A stretch of DNA of 64,000 bases from Neobacillus sp. YX16 (GCF_030123505.1 NZ_CP126115.1:2866001-2930000); one strand, 5' to 3'. Shown: positions 15,673 to 25,111, counted from the first letter of the stretch. The notes: generated from the sequence alone by a model not told the origin. Made by a program: numbers and translations.

Positions 15673-17835
15673 ATGAATCTCAAGGACATAAGTACCTCAG
15701 TGCCCAGAAAGGACCATAAAGGAAAGGTATCTGGCCAGTTGCCCTATATTAGTGACGTGAAAGTGGAAGATATGGTGTATGGTGTTTTGTATCGTTCGCC
15801 GATTGCATATGGGAAAATCATATCCATTCACTTACCAGACCTTCCGGAAGACTATGAAGCAGTTGGGGCGCAGCATATCCCCGGCCCAAATTATGTCAAA
15901 ATTATCAAAGAAGATCAGCCTATTTTTGCCAATGAGTGGGTCAATTATATTGGCGAGCCCATTCTCATGCTCGTTGGAAAAGATTTAGATATCCTGTATC
16001 GTTTGCTAGATGAAGTGAAGATTGAATTTGAAGAACACCAGGCTATATATACATTGGAGGAAGCCGTTAAGCAAAAATCAGCGCCAGGGGTTAATATGGC
16101 AAGCTATGAATTCGGGGAAAATTTGGACACCATTACATCAATAGAGCTAAAAGCACATCAAATCATCGAAGAAGAATATGATACGGGTTATCAGGAACAT
16201 GTTTACCTTGAACCGCAAGGAATGCTCGCTATTTATAAGGATGATGAAATTGTCGTCCAGGGGTCGATGCAATGTCTTTATTATATTAAAAATGCACTGG
16301 TAAACGCTTTAGCCTGTGGTGATGATGACGTCAGAGTGGTTCAAAGTCCTACCGGCGGCGGGTTTGGCGGCAAAGAAGAATTTCCTTCGATGATGGCGTG
16401 TCACGTAGCCGTAGCGGCAAAAGCAGTGAAAAAATCAGTGATGCTCGTGTTCGATCGTTCAGAGGATATGGTGGTGACGACGAAAAGGCATCCAGCCAAA
16501 CTCAAGTATCGAACGGCCATAGATCAGGAAGGAAACATTTTGAGCATGTGTGTAGAGATTTTTCTTGATGGAGGAGCGAATGTGGGTTTGAGCTCAGTCG
16601 TCCTGCAGCGTGCCTTACTAAATAGTGCCGGTGTTTATAAAATTCCGCATTTTCACGCAAAAGGATATGTTTTAAAAACCAATACAGTCCCGAACGGTGC
16701 CTTCAGAGGCTTTGGAGCTCCTCAAAGCTTCGCTGGAATCGAAAGTCATATCGGTCATCTTAGTAAACTAGCAAACAACGAACCTATGGAATATAAACGA
16801 AAATACCTCGTCAAACAAGGAGACCCCACGATTACCAAAGGAAATTTCCGTGACCCAATATTAATGGAAGAAATGATTGAGGACGCACTAAACACCTCCA
16901 ATTACAAAAAGAAAAAACGGGAATTTCAGCGACTCAATCAACAAAATCAGCGCTATAAAAAAGGCATCGGTACATCATTGTTCCTCCATGGCTGTGGATT
17001 TACAGGCAGCGGGGAAAGAGATCATATTAAAGCAAAGGTGAAGCTGGTTAAATCAAAAGACGACCAGGTGTCACTTAAAATATCAAATTCTGATATGGGA
17101 CAAGGCATTTTGACGACGCTGAGTAAAATTGTCGCCAAAGAACTAGACCTCCCATTAGAGGATGTTTTGTACCCTTATCCTGATACAAAAGAGGTTCCTG
17201 ACTCTGGTCCGACTGTAGCCTCTAGGACGACCATGATTGTGGGGAAATTGCTTGAACGCGCAGCGAAAAATCTAAAGGCTCAGTGGCAAACAGGGGTGGA
17301 ACAGGAAGTAGTGGAGAACTATGTTCACCGTGAAATGATTCCTTGGGATGAAAAAACATTTACGGGAGATGCCTACCCGGCATATTCATGGGGAGTGAAT
17401 ATCGTTGAAGTAGAAGTGGATACGTTAACAGGAAACATAAAGCTCGAAAAGGTATACGCCAATTATGAAGTAGGGAAGGTCATTGATGACCGGGTGATGA
17501 AAGGACAAATTGATGGTGGTTTAGCACAAGGATTAGCGTACGGTTATCTAGAAAAGATGACATCAAAAGAAGGAAAAATCCAACAAAAAAGTATAACCGA
17601 TTATGGACCACCAACATCTTTGGATGTTGTTTCAATACAAAGCAAAGTATTTGATAATCCCTATGCGGATGGTCCCTACGGGGCAAAGGGTGCAGGTGAA
17701 TTGACTTTAATTGGCGGCGCTCCGGCAGTCCAAGCGGCAATTGAGGATGCATTGCAAACTCCTTTTCAGCAAATACCGATTACACCGGAAGTCATTATAG
17801 CAAGTCTTTATGTGAGAGAAGGTGAAGATGGTTGA
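15673..17835 (+). CDS. pucD: Xanthine dehydrogenase-type molybdenum subunit
   Basis: 720-residue molybdopterin-binding subunit of a xanthine oxidase family hydroxylase, which inserts water-derived oxygen into a heterocycle. Recognisable blocks are GGGFGGKEEFPS (about residue 235), GAFRGFGAPQ (about 345, xanthine-dehydrogenase-like and not the Cys-Ser-Phe-Arg loop of CO dehydrogenase), and GAKGAGE (about 675) with the catalytic Glu. The N-terminal part includes GKVSGQLPYISD. The start ATG at 15673 lies behind a weak ribosome site. It overlaps the next gene by three bases (TTGA). With the two following genes it makes the alpha-beta-gamma enzyme; purine use is the best guess but other N-heterocycles are possible. 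Confidence 0.9.
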   Translation: MNLKDISTSVPRKDHKGKVSGQLPYISDVKVEDMVYGVLYRSPIAYGKIISIHLPDLPEDYEAVGAQHIPGPNYVKIIKEDQPIFANEWVNYIGEPILMLVGKDLDILYRLLDEVKIEFEEHQAIYTLEEAVKQKSAPGVNMASYEFGENLDTITSIELKAHQIIEEEYDTGYQEHVYLEPQGMLAIYKDDEIVVQGSMQCLYYIKNALVNALACGDDDVRVVQSPTGGGFGGKEEFPSMMACHVAVAAKAVKKSVMLVFDRSEDMVVTTKRHPAKLKYRTAIDQEGNILSMCVEIFLDGGANVGLSSVVLQRALLNSAGVYKIPHFHAKGYVLKTNTVPNGAFRGFGAPQSFAGIESHIGHLSKLANNEPMEYKRKYLVKQGDPTITKGNFRDPILMEEMIEDALNTSNYKKKKREFQRLNQQNQRYKKGIGTSLFLHGCGFTGSGERDHIKAKVKLVKSKDDQVSLKISNSDMGQGILTTLSKIVAKELDLPLEDVLYPYPDTKEVPDSGPTVASRTTMIVGKLLERAAKNLKAQWQTGVEQEVVENYVHREMIPWDEKTFTGDAYPAYSWGVNIVEVEVDTLTGNIKLEKVYANYEVGKVIDDRVMKGQIDGGLAQGLAYGYLEKMTSKEGKIQQKSITDYGPPTSLDVVSIQSKVFDNPYADGPYGAKGAGELTLIGGAPAVQAAIEDALQTPFQQIPITPEVIIASLYVREGEDG

Positions 17836-18308
17836 TTAAATTTACCCTTAATGGAAAAGCAGTAGAAACAGATGCCCCTGCCACAGTGAGATTGCTAGAT
17901 TTTATTAGAGATGATCGACTGTTAATTGGAACGAAGGAAGGATGCGGAGAAGGAGAATGCGGAGCCTGCAGCGTGTTTGTAAATAATCTCCTTCAAAACA
18001 GCTGTCTTATTCCAATTGGCTCTATTGAGGGAGCCGATATTGTAACGATAGAAGGAATCATGGAAAGTGAACAATTTAAGATTTTAGATGAAAGCTATAG
18101 CATTGCCGGAGGAGTACAATGCGGCTACTGTATTCCTGGGATGGTCATGGCAAGTGCTGCGTTATTATCCCAGAACCCACATCCCTCAGAGACAGAAATT
18201 CGTGAGGGGATATCTGGAAATCTGTGCCGATGTACGGGCTACAACATGATAGTAGATGCGATAAACCTCGCAGCGAAAAAAGGGGACGGCTTATGGCAGA
18301 AAAAATAA
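17832..18308 (+). CDS. pucE: Xanthine dehydrogenase-type 2Fe-2S subunit
   Basis: 158-residue electron transfer subunit with two [2Fe-2S] clusters. The N-terminal ferredoxin-type cluster uses the cysteines in GCGEGECGACSV plus a later Cys in NSCLI. The C-terminal helical domain holds QCGYCIPGM and LCRCTGYN. The start is TTG, overlapping the stop of the molybdenum subunit (TTGA), which implies translational coupling. It passes electrons from the Mo centre to the FAD subunit encoded next, with which it overlaps by 16 bases. Length and motifs are fully normal. Confidence 0.93.
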   Translation: MIKFTLNGKAVETDAPATVRLLDFIRDDRLLIGTKEGCGEGECGACSVFVNNLLQNSCLIPIGSIEGADIVTIEGIMESEQFKILDESYSIAGGVQCGYCIPGMVMASAALLSQNPHPSETEIREGISGNLCRCTGYNMIVDAINLAAKKGDGLWQKK

Positions 18309-19162
18309 TCGCGTATCGTTTCAATCGGTTAGACCAAACCTTAAGCCAATTGAATAAAGAAAACTGTGCGATCATTGCCGGTGGCACCGATGTCATGGTC
18401 ATGCACAAAAGTCGAAGGGGAGTACCTCCGAAAATCCCTAAACCAATTGTTTTTATAGATCATCTGTCTGAACTTAAAAGGGTGTATCAAAATCAAAAGG
18501 ATCTCCATATCGGGGCCTGCTGTACCTATAGCGAATTACTTGGTAACCCGCTCATTCCTTTAGTCTTAAAGAAGGCAATCAAAACGATTGCGGCACCTGC
18601 GATTCGAAACAGAGGGACATTGGGAGGAAATGTTTGCAACGCTTCCCCGGCAGGAGACACACTGCCATTATTATATGTATATAACGCCAAACTTTTGCTT
18701 CGGTCTGTAAAGGGTGATCGCATTGTTCCAATTAGCGATTTTATTCAAGGTGTGCGAAGGATTCAACGTGAGCCAAATGAAATCCTAGCCGAAATAATCT
18801 TGCCGTCCGCCCTAGAAGAAGGGGCTCATGTTGTTTTTGAAAAAGTCGGCAACCGCAACGCAGATGCCATTGCCAAAGTAGGGTTTGCTGGATACATCAG
18901 GTTAAATGGATATGTAATCGAAGATGTTCGCTTTGTCTTCGGGGCAGTCGGACCGACGATGGTTCGTTCCGTAGATATGGAGAAGATGCTGCTGGGCAAG
19001 ACCGTACCATTAGTAGATTCAGAAATCGCTCAGGTGGTGGCATCCTTCGACAAAATCATTAACCCCATTGACGATCAGCGCTCAACAGCTATATACAGAA
19101 AAACAGTTGGGTTAAACCTCTTACGTTATTTTCTAAGCATGAATCAATATCTAAACGATTAA
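18293..19162 (+). CDS. pucC: Xanthine dehydrogenase-type FAD subunit
   Basis: 289-residue FAD-binding subunit of the CoxM/PucC kind. The FAD sites are CAIIAGGTDVM (about residues 27-37) and the AIRNRGTLGGNVCNASPAGD segment (about 105-125). The true start is ATG at 18293, inside the end of the 2Fe-2S gene; a longer frame from 18224 runs through it and lacks a ribosome site. Electrons go from here to NAD or another acceptor. It ends the tight three-gene block; a dispersed repeat then separates it from the XdhC gene. Confidence 0.92.
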   Translation: MAEKIIAYRFNRLDQTLSQLNKENCAIIAGGTDVMVMHKSRRGVPPKIPKPIVFIDHLSELKRVYQNQKDLHIGACCTYSELLGNPLIPLVLKKAIKTIAAPAIRNRGTLGGNVCNASPAGDTLPLLYVYNAKLLLRSVKGDRIVPISDFIQGVRRIQREPNEILAEIILPSALEEGAHVVFEKVGNRNADAIAKVGFAGYIRLNGYVIEDVRFVFGAVGPTMVRSVDMEKMLLGKTVPLVDSEIAQVVASFDKIINPIDDQRSTAIYRKTVGLNLLRYFLSMNQYLND

Positions 19163-19206
19163 TGTATTGGCTGAGTTAAAAATTATTAGTTGGTTTTGAA
19201 CACTGA

Positions 19207-19398
19207 GTTGATTGGAGCGGAAGGCGCGAAGACTCCTCGGAAATGCTATCGAATTTCCATCGTGCGTGGGCGGATTCGGGGATGTAATTCAAAGTCCTGC
19301 GGGAGTACGGAGCAGGTGAGACCCCACAGGCGCTTAAGCGGCGAGGAGGCTCTCCGCAACGCCCTAAGGTCCGCGAAGCGCCTGGAGTGGAAATCAAC
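19207..19398. repeat. Dispersed Bacillales intergenic repeat with inverted ends
   Basis: Starts GTTGATTGGAGCGGAAGGCG and ends GCGCCTGGAGTGGAAATCAAC, which are imperfect inverted ends. The interior has GGTGAGACCCC and GCGAGGAGGCTC, the conserved core of a G+C-rich element I recall from many Bacillus genomes. About 60 extra bases interrupt this copy between AGACTCCT and GCGGGAGTAC. It lies between the FAD-subunit gene and the XdhC gene. No protein is encoded. Confidence 0.7.
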
Positions 19399-19443
19399 GG
19401 GCCTATTATCACAGCTAATTTTAAATAAAGGGGGGAGCTATTC

Positions 19444-20238
19444 ATGCTTCTAATGGAAAAAGTTGCTTTGCTGAATCGTCAAAACGAAACCTTTGCTCTA
19501 GCCATGATAATTGAATCAAAGGGCTCGACTCCCAGGCATGTTGGAAAAATGATTGTCTACCGTGATGGTTCGATTGAAGGTACGGTCGGCGGGGGCTTAG
19601 CAGAACATTATATCATCCAAGAAAGTGTAAAAGCATTCCAAGTAGGTAAATCGAAAATCGTTGAATACAAACTAAATAAACATGCAAAAGACGGAATTCA
19701 AATGAATTGCGGCGGTACGCTGAGGGTTTTCATTGAAGTCTATACAAGCCGGCCTGAACTCGTTCTGGCTGGAGCCGGTCATTTAGCACAAGCGTTATCA
19801 AGGCTTGCTGATTCCCTTGAGTATCCTTATTGCATTGTCGATGATCGCATTGGGTATGCAACCAAGGAACGCTTTCCCAATGCGACAGACCTTTTTATCA
19901 ACGAGGATATTGGGGAGGCCATGCTCGCAGCCAACCTTAATGAAAAGTCCTATGTAATCATAGTGACAAAAGATCGCGACGATATTGTCCTAAAATCAGC
20001 CCTGCAATTTCCGATTGCCTATGTAGGGATGGTTGCAAGCAAGCGCAAAACGATAACGATATTTGAAAAATTAAAAAATGAAGGTGTCACAGAAGATCAA
20101 CTCGAGCAGGTACATTCTCCCATTGGATTAGAAATAGGTGCGGAAACAACGGAAGAAATCGCCATCAGTATTATCGGAGAAATCATTAAATTAACCAAGG
20201 AAACCAAGCCAACAAAAGTGAAACAATTAACTAGTTAA
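19444..20238 (+). CDS. pucA: XdhC-family molybdenum cofactor insertion protein (PucA-like)
   Basis: 264 residues. XdhC-type chaperones bind the molybdenum cofactor, help its sulfuration and deliver it to xanthine-dehydrogenase-like enzymes. The N-terminal domain has IESKGSTPRHVGKMIV and GTVGGGLAEH. A conserved Cys is in MNCGGTLRVFIE, and the C-terminal Rossmann-like domain begins ELVLAGAGHLAQAL and ends with SPIGLEIGAETTEEIAISII. GGGGGGAG precedes the ATG at 19444. It belongs to the upstream hydroxylase cluster functionally, but 281 bases and a repeat separate it, so it may have its own promoter. Confidence 0.92.
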   Translation: MLLMEKVALLNRQNETFALAMIIESKGSTPRHVGKMIVYRDGSIEGTVGGGLAEHYIIQESVKAFQVGKSKIVEYKLNKHAKDGIQMNCGGTLRVFIEVYTSRPELVLAGAGHLAQALSRLADSLEYPYCIVDDRIGYATKERFPNATDLFINEDIGEAMLAANLNEKSYVIIVTKDRDDIVLKSALQFPIAYVGMVASKRKTITIFEKLKNEGVTEDQLEQVHSPIGLEIGAETTEEIAISIIGEIIKLTKETKPTKVKQLTS

Positions 20239-20251
20239 GAATAATCATCGA

Positions 20252-20285
20252 GTGCCTGTCAAAACAATGACAGGCACCTTTATTA
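20252..20285 (+). terminator. Terminator after the XdhC gene
   Basis: Perfect stem GTGCCTGTCA / TGACAGGCAC with a six-base loop, then CTTTATT. It closes the molybdenum hydroxylase cluster. Confidence 0.8.
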
Positions 20286-20403
20286 GTAAATTGTAAAACT
20301 AACTAAAATAAATTGAACGATTTTGCTAGCTTAGACGTACTATCTGTAGTTAATAAAATTTTCCAATATAAGTATAATATATAAATGAATAAGGGCGATG
20401 AAA

Positions 20404-21387
20404 ATGATGAGTAAAGAGTTTGAAGTGACAATACCAGGACAATTTCCATTAGCCGCAACATTAACAATCCCAGAAGGCAGCAATGAAAAATACCCTTTAG
20501 TTGTGATGGTTCACGGAAGTGGTCCAACAGATCGGGATTCCAATGCGAAGGGAATGCCAATGAATATTTTTAAGGAATTAAGTGAAGTAGTGGCTGAAGA
20601 GGGGTTTGCGAGCATTCGTTTTGATAAACGAGGAGTAGGAGCAAGTAAAGGGGACTATTATGAAACAGGAGTGCAGGATTTAATAGACGACACACAGGCT
20701 GTTTTAGAATTTGCTAAAAAGCATCCAAACATAGACAGAGAGAATGTGATATTACTAGGACATAGTGAAGGTAGTATTTTGGTGCCATTTGTAAATGAAA
20801 AAGTTCCAGTTGACGGAATCATACTTCTTGCAGGAACCGCTGAACCTCTAGCAGAAACCATGACATGGCAGCGTGAGGCAATCATGAATGATGTTAAATC
20901 TGTAAAAGGGTTTCAAGGCTGGATACTTCGTTTATTAAAAGTAGATAAAAAAATCACAAAAATGCAGGATGATTTAATAAAGGCGCTGCTCGCATCGGAT
21001 GAGCCGGTTATAAAGTTTAAAGGGAAAAAGATTAACGCGAAATGGAATCGAGAGCATGTACACTTTGATGTTTCACAACCATTACAAAAGGTCACTTGTC
21101 CAGTGCTGGCTATTACCGGTACAAAGGATGTAAACGTAAAGGTCAGCGACCTAGTAAAGATCAAAGCACTTGTACCAGGTGAATGTGAAACACATATTAT
21201 TCAAGATATGACCCATTTGCTTCGTAAAACAGATGTTGAATACAGTATAAGCAAAATCATGAACCATAATAAAAAGTCGCTGAAACACCCCATGGACTCT
21301 GAACTAAAAGATATAATTAGTAATTGGTTAAGAAATTGGATGGGTAGACAGGCGAAAATTGATAAATCCGAAATGCTGGTAAAATGA
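20404..21387 (+). CDS. Alpha/beta hydrolase (serine aminopeptidase S33-like)
   Basis: About 327 residues with an alpha/beta hydrolase fold. The oxyanion region is VMVHGSGPTDRDSN (about residues 35-47), the nucleophile elbow is LLGHSEGS (Ser121), the acid is probably in TGTKDVNVKV, and the catalytic His lies in IIQDMTHLLR. This arrangement fits esterases or acylaminoacyl hydrolases of Bacillus (YtmA/YbfK neighbourhood). Three in-frame ATGs lie at 20398, 20404 and 20407; AAGGG at 20391 spaces best with the second. No signal peptide, so cytoplasmic. A single gene with a terminator at 21448. Confidence 0.85.
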   Translation: MMSKEFEVTIPGQFPLAATLTIPEGSNEKYPLVVMVHGSGPTDRDSNAKGMPMNIFKELSEVVAEEGFASIRFDKRGVGASKGDYYETGVQDLIDDTQAVLEFAKKHPNIDRENVILLGHSEGSILVPFVNEKVPVDGIILLAGTAEPLAETMTWQREAIMNDVKSVKGFQGWILRLLKVDKKITKMQDDLIKALLASDEPVIKFKGKKINAKWNREHVHFDVSQPLQKVTCPVLAITGTKDVNVKVSDLVKIKALVPGECETHIIQDMTHLLRKTDVEYSISKIMNHNKKSLKHPMDSELKDIISNWLRNWMGRQAKIDKSEMLVK

Positions 21388-21447
21388 GTACCACCATCGC
21401 TAATTTGCTATTAAGAGAATAGATTAATCCTCATCAAATAGGATTTG

Positions 21448-21478
21448 AAGGCGTGCAAATATATGCATGCCTTTTTGG
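21448..21478 (+). terminator. Terminator of the hydrolase gene
   Basis: Stem AAGGCGTGCA / TGCATGCCTT with loop AATATA, then TTTGG; one G-T pair. Confidence 0.65.
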
Positions 21479-21517
21479 TCTTCTTTATGATAGTAAGTAA
21501 ATTGTGGAAGGATCAAG

Positions 21518-22156
21518 TTATTTAGTAGAAAAGCCTTGCTCAAAAGGAAATAGAAATGTCTTTAAAGGCATAGAAATGTGATAATGCATCACAGCAAAGA
21601 TTCCGCCAATTAAGTCGGATACTAAATCAAGGTTCGTATCTAAAAGACTGGGTTGATTTTTTATCAATGGATTAAAAACTTGGTCTTCCATAAACTCCAA
21701 TAATTCATAAATTGTTCCCAATGCGAATGAAAGACTTATAATAAATAAAATGGTCAGTCTTTTGTTGGTTAATTTAATTTGAACAATTTGCTGGATTACA
21801 AAAAATATCCAAAGTGTTAAGGCATAAGTTCCGAAAACATGTTGCAATCGGTCATATATAAAAGAGGATTCATACAGATTTAAATATTCTCCTAGGAAGT
21901 CGTTAAAAGTTATTGATAATAAAGTAATAATCCTTATGTAAAGTGGAATCCGCCAGTGTTCTTTTTTCTCAAAAATCATATAGATGAGCCAAAAGAAAAG
22001 ATTACCAGAAGCCATTCTCATATAGTCGAAATTTTTGATTTTAAAAAGAGCTATTATACAAAAGATTTGAATAATGATAAATAGCAAATCCACAGCTTTT
22101 TCTATATATGTTTTTGACAGTTTAGACACCCCAGATTTTGTGCTTTTTACAGTCAT
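21518..22156 (-). CDS. DUF2238 (YjdF-like) membrane protein
   Basis: 212 residues with five to six predicted membrane helices. The signature YDRLQHVFGTYALTLWIFF, followed by GTIYELLEFMEDQVF and LDTNLDLVSDLIGG, identifies the DUF2238/YjdF family. Conserved acidic and His residues in the membrane (Glu in YELLEF, Asp in DLVSDL, His in LQH) hint at a catalytic or ion role, but the function is unknown. Its start overlaps the stop of the gene before it by four bases, so the two small membrane proteins are made together. Confidence 0.75.
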   Translation of the reverse strand: MTVKSTKSGVSKLSKTYIEKAVDLLFIIIQIFCIIALFKIKNFDYMRMASGNLFFWLIYMIFEKKEHWRIPLYIRIITLLSITFNDFLGEYLNLYESSFIYDRLQHVFGTYALTLWIFFVIQQIVQIKLTNKRLTILFIISLSFALGTIYELLEFMEDQVFNPLIKNQPSLLDTNLDLVSDLIGGIFAVMHYHISMPLKTFLFPFEQGFSTK

Positions 22157-22428
22157 TTCTGTTTTCTAAATGCCAACAAAGTTGTTTTCAATGAAGCATA
22201 AGAACCAATTGCAGCATATCCATAGAACCAACCCATAAAAAGCCCCGGAAAAAAATGGTGGCGATGGCTAATAAAAATTGAAATGATTAAACCAAGAATA
22301 AGAGCTATGGTTGGTACATATTTTTTCTTTATTTTCAAAAAAACCTTTATCAGCTGAGTAATCAACATTACTAATGGAACTGCGATTACTGCATCCCAAA
22401 AGCTTGTATGAATTGTCGGAAAGTCCAC
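22153..22428 (-). CDS. Small membrane protein, 91 residues
   Basis: Three membrane helices (about residues 12-32, 40-60 and 62-85). The start is GTG at 22428 with AAGGTG seven bases upstream; a longer frame to 22497 lacks a ribosome site and would add an unrelated leader. The beginning, VDFPTIHTSFWDAVIAVPLV, is repeated as a truncated copy at 56441-56533, so this is a recognisable family with a decayed paralogue in the same window. It is translationally coupled to the DUF2238 gene. The family name is not known to me. Confidence 0.6.
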   Translation of the reverse strand: MDFPTIHTSFWDAVIAVPLVMLITQLIKVFLKIKKKYVPTIALILGLIISIFISHRHHFFPGLFMGWFYGYAAIGSYASLKTTLLAFRKQK

Positions 22429-22649
22429 ACTAATACACCTTCTTAATATGACTAAATCATTGGAAAACAAAAGACTGCTAAAAAAATATAACAACATTAA
22501 TATTCACTAGATAATATAATTTTATCCAAGTAAGTTCTAGTTGGATTTCATAACGAGGTATGGGTCAGGGTACTTCACTCAGAAAGAATTGGAAGGATCG
22601 GGTATACTTGAAAAGGAATGAATTTTTACATAACATCGGAGGAAGCATC

Positions 22650-22897
22650 ATGGATTTACGTAAGAAGAATTTGTTATCATTGTTGTTTCAGGTTTAGTGT
22701 TAGTTAGCGGAGGAACGATAGGTTACCAGTTTTACCAAGAAGAAAAGGAAGAAGCTGTGATTGAAACACAACAAAAGGCTGAAAGAAAAGCTATCCGTGA
22801 GGAGAGTGAATTAGCTGAAACGAAGGTGATTAGTGCAGAAATGAATCCAACACAAGAGAACATTGAAGCAGCTGAAGAAGCGGTGTATTTACTGTAA
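22650..22897 (+). pseudogene. Small membrane-anchored protein gene, frameshifted near its start
   Basis: ATG at 22650 with CGGAGGA well placed reads MDLRKK and then leaves frame. One base over, the sequence runs EFVIIVVSGLVLVSGGTIGY (a membrane anchor), then QFYQEEKEEAVIETQQKAER and an acidic-basic coiled tail that ends at 22897. The indel lies in the AAGAAGAA run at about 22666. A downstream GTG at 22697 would give 66 residues, but without the anchor. The protein would be about 82 residues, outside-facing with a charged helix. Family unknown. Confidence 0.5.
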
Positions 22898-23119
22898 TCA
22901 TATTATGTTAACTGTACATAGACACATTAATAAAGTATTTTCCAAGTTTTCATATTTTAGTATATTGCTCGTAAGTGAAAGCCTTTTCATATAGAGGATC
23001 CTTCAGTATAATAAAACTATTCATCTTCAGAAATAGCATAAGTCAATATTCTTCTTTCATTCACTCAAGGGTAAGATTTACTTTGTTCTTAACTTAATAA
23101 GAAATAAGGAAGGAATGGA

Positions 23120-25003
23120 ATGAAAACTCTAAAACTAAATGACTTATTACATATTCGCCAAGAGAATGAATTATGGTTTGCAAACAATGAAAGATCTGTT
23201 TTTGTTTCAACCAAAGCTTTCGGAGCAATGCAGCGTGATTTAATTGAAAATATTGGGATTAATCGGATGAAAACCTTTTTCTTTAAATATGGCTATCAAT
23301 TGGGAGTTGAAGATGCACAAGAGGTGGCTAAAAAAGATTCCTTAAATTTACTGGAAAAGATCCAATATGGTCCGATTATCCATGCCTTAAAAGGACATGC
23401 GAAATCCCACATCACCGAAAAAGAGTTTGAAGTGGAAGGAAACGAAATTAAATCGTTTCGATTTAAAGGGGTTTGGGAAAATTCATATGAAGCGGAACAA
23501 CATCTTAAAAACTTTGGGATTAGCCAAGGGCCTGTTTGTTATACGTTAACTGGTTATGCCACGGGATATGTTACTGGTGTGGTTGGAGTGGACGTCTTTT
23601 TTAAAGAATTGCAATGTCAGGGACAAGGGGCACCTTGTTGTGTATGGGAAGGGCGTCTTGTTTCGGAATGGAAGGATGAGGCGGAGGAATTCTTTTCTTA
23701 TAGTAAAGAACTGCCGATTTTGAAGGAACTGGAGCAAACAAACGAAAAACTCATGCTGGAAAAAAATAATCTTGCACTTGTGTCCAAAACATATAATGAG
23801 ATGACCAATGAACTGATTAAAGGCAATAACATAGATTCAATTCTCGATATTTTACATAAACAAAATCAATATCCAATTGTCGTGGAGGATAGTCGTCAAC
23901 ATGTCTTAGCCTATAAAGGCATTAACCTAGAAGACTTGGAATCTATAAGATATACATTTTCTGAGATTCCAGATAAAAAGCAATGCCATTCCAAAGTGGG
24001 TATTTTTTCGTTTGAAAACGGGACTAGGCTAATGACTCCAATCTATCTTTTAGGACAAGTTGTAGGTAATTGTTCTTTTCTATACCAACGAGAAAGAACA
24101 CCAAATTATGAAATTGACTCGATGATTCTTGATCGTTTAGCGTCCATTTGCTCGCTGTTGTTTTTAAAAGAAAAAACAGAAGTGGAATCGATGGAACAAG
24201 TAAAAGGTCATTTTCTTGAAGAAATTATTAGCGGGAAATATACGCAGCAAGAAATTATGAGGAAAGCGGATTTTATCCAGTTGGATCTTTCCAATCATTA
24301 TCATATTGTGGCATTGACCTATAAGTTTTTAAATACTTGTGATGAAAAAGAATTCACTCTTCATAAAAAAACATTTGAAATGGTGTCTGCTTACTTACGA
24401 GAAGAAGAAAACATCAATGTGTTAATTGGGCAGCGACCTGACACCTTAATTCTCCTGATTACCGAGAAACAAGTCCCTCAGCAAAACTTGGAAAAAACGA
24501 CTCGAGCATTAGTCTCCTTCTTAAAGAAGCATATAAAAAATGCTCTATTCTTAGCAGGAATCAGCTCGCAAAACAGCAACATTCTTGAAGCAGGGGTTGC
24601 AATGGAAGAAGCATGTTCAGCTGTAAGGCTATCCTCTAGGGATGAACCAATCACGCTTTTTGGTGATTTAGGCATGCTTGGAATCTTGATCAATGACCAA
24701 AATGAACAAGCCATCAAGAAAATGATCCGCGATTATCTTGGAGTTCTCTACGAGAATCTTGATAAGAATAAACTAGAGTTGATTGAAACGCTCTACCATT
24801 TTCTTGACCAAGGCGGAAACTTAGATCAAACAGCGGAATCCCTCGCACTCTCTAAAAGCGGACTTCGTTATCGTCTTAACAAAATTACTGATCTTCTTGA
24901 TTGTGACTTACGTGATCCTCAAAGACAATTTCAGCTAATGATGGCGTTAAAAGCATTGAAAATTGTTGAGCATGAAAGAATCAAAAAAATTCTAGCAGAG
25001 TAA
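23120..25003 (+). CDS. V4R/XylR_N sensor regulator with PucR-type DNA-binding domain
   Basis: 627-residue aromatic-responsive regulator. Residues about 15-115 form the XylR N-terminal sensor domain, and about 125-195 the V4R module, with ARGCQGQ-like zinc or ligand cysteines seen as CQGQGAPCCVWEGR. The middle part (about 235-540) is a GAF/PucR-like region. The C-terminus has the PucR helix-turn-helix (LIETLYHFLDQGGNLDQTAE followed by SKSGLRYRLNKI). In proteobacterial XylR/DmpR the same sensor domain binds phenols but drives a sigma-54 activator; here it is fused to a sigma-70-type output. Located directly upstream of the phenol operon, it is the probable phenol-activated regulator. AAGGAAGG lies before the ATG, and a strong terminator follows. 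Confidence 0.85.
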   Translation: MKTLKLNDLLHIRQENELWFANNERSVFVSTKAFGAMQRDLIENIGINRMKTFFFKYGYQLGVEDAQEVAKKDSLNLLEKIQYGPIIHALKGHAKSHITEKEFEVEGNEIKSFRFKGVWENSYEAEQHLKNFGISQGPVCYTLTGYATGYVTGVVGVDVFFKELQCQGQGAPCCVWEGRLVSEWKDEAEEFFSYSKELPILKELEQTNEKLMLEKNNLALVSKTYNEMTNELIKGNNIDSILDILHKQNQYPIVVEDSRQHVLAYKGINLEDLESIRYTFSEIPDKKQCHSKVGIFSFENGTRLMTPIYLLGQVVGNCSFLYQRERTPNYEIDSMILDRLASICSLLFLKEKTEVESMEQVKGHFLEEIISGKYTQQEIMRKADFIQLDLSNHYHIVALTYKFLNTCDEKEFTLHKKTFEMVSAYLREEENINVLIGQRPDTLILLITEKQVPQQNLEKTTRALVSFLKKHIKNALFLAGISSQNSNILEAGVAMEEACSAVRLSSRDEPITLFGDLGMLGILINDQNEQAIKKMIRDYLGVLYENLDKNKLELIETLYHFLDQGGNLDQTAESLALSKSGLRYRLNKITDLLDCDLRDPQRQFQLMMALKALKIVEHERIKKILAE

Positions 25004-25065
25004 ATAAATTGATTCTGATACATGAAAGCAGTTAAAAATCTGAAGCCTATAACATCTATAAATTT

Positions 25066-25111
25066 GCCAGACTTCCCACAGAATTTCTGTTAGTGGGGTG
25101 TCTGGCTTTTT
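25066..25111 (+). terminator. Terminator of the sensor-regulator gene
   Basis: Stem GCCAGAC-CCCAC / GTGGGG-GTCTGGC with a two-base bulge, followed by TTTTTTTC. Confidence 0.75.

Noticed and set aside
18224..18292. Upstream extension of the FAD-subunit gene
   Set aside because: It lies inside the 2Fe-2S subunit gene, lacks a ribosome site, and gives an atypical leader; ATG 18293 fits the family start.
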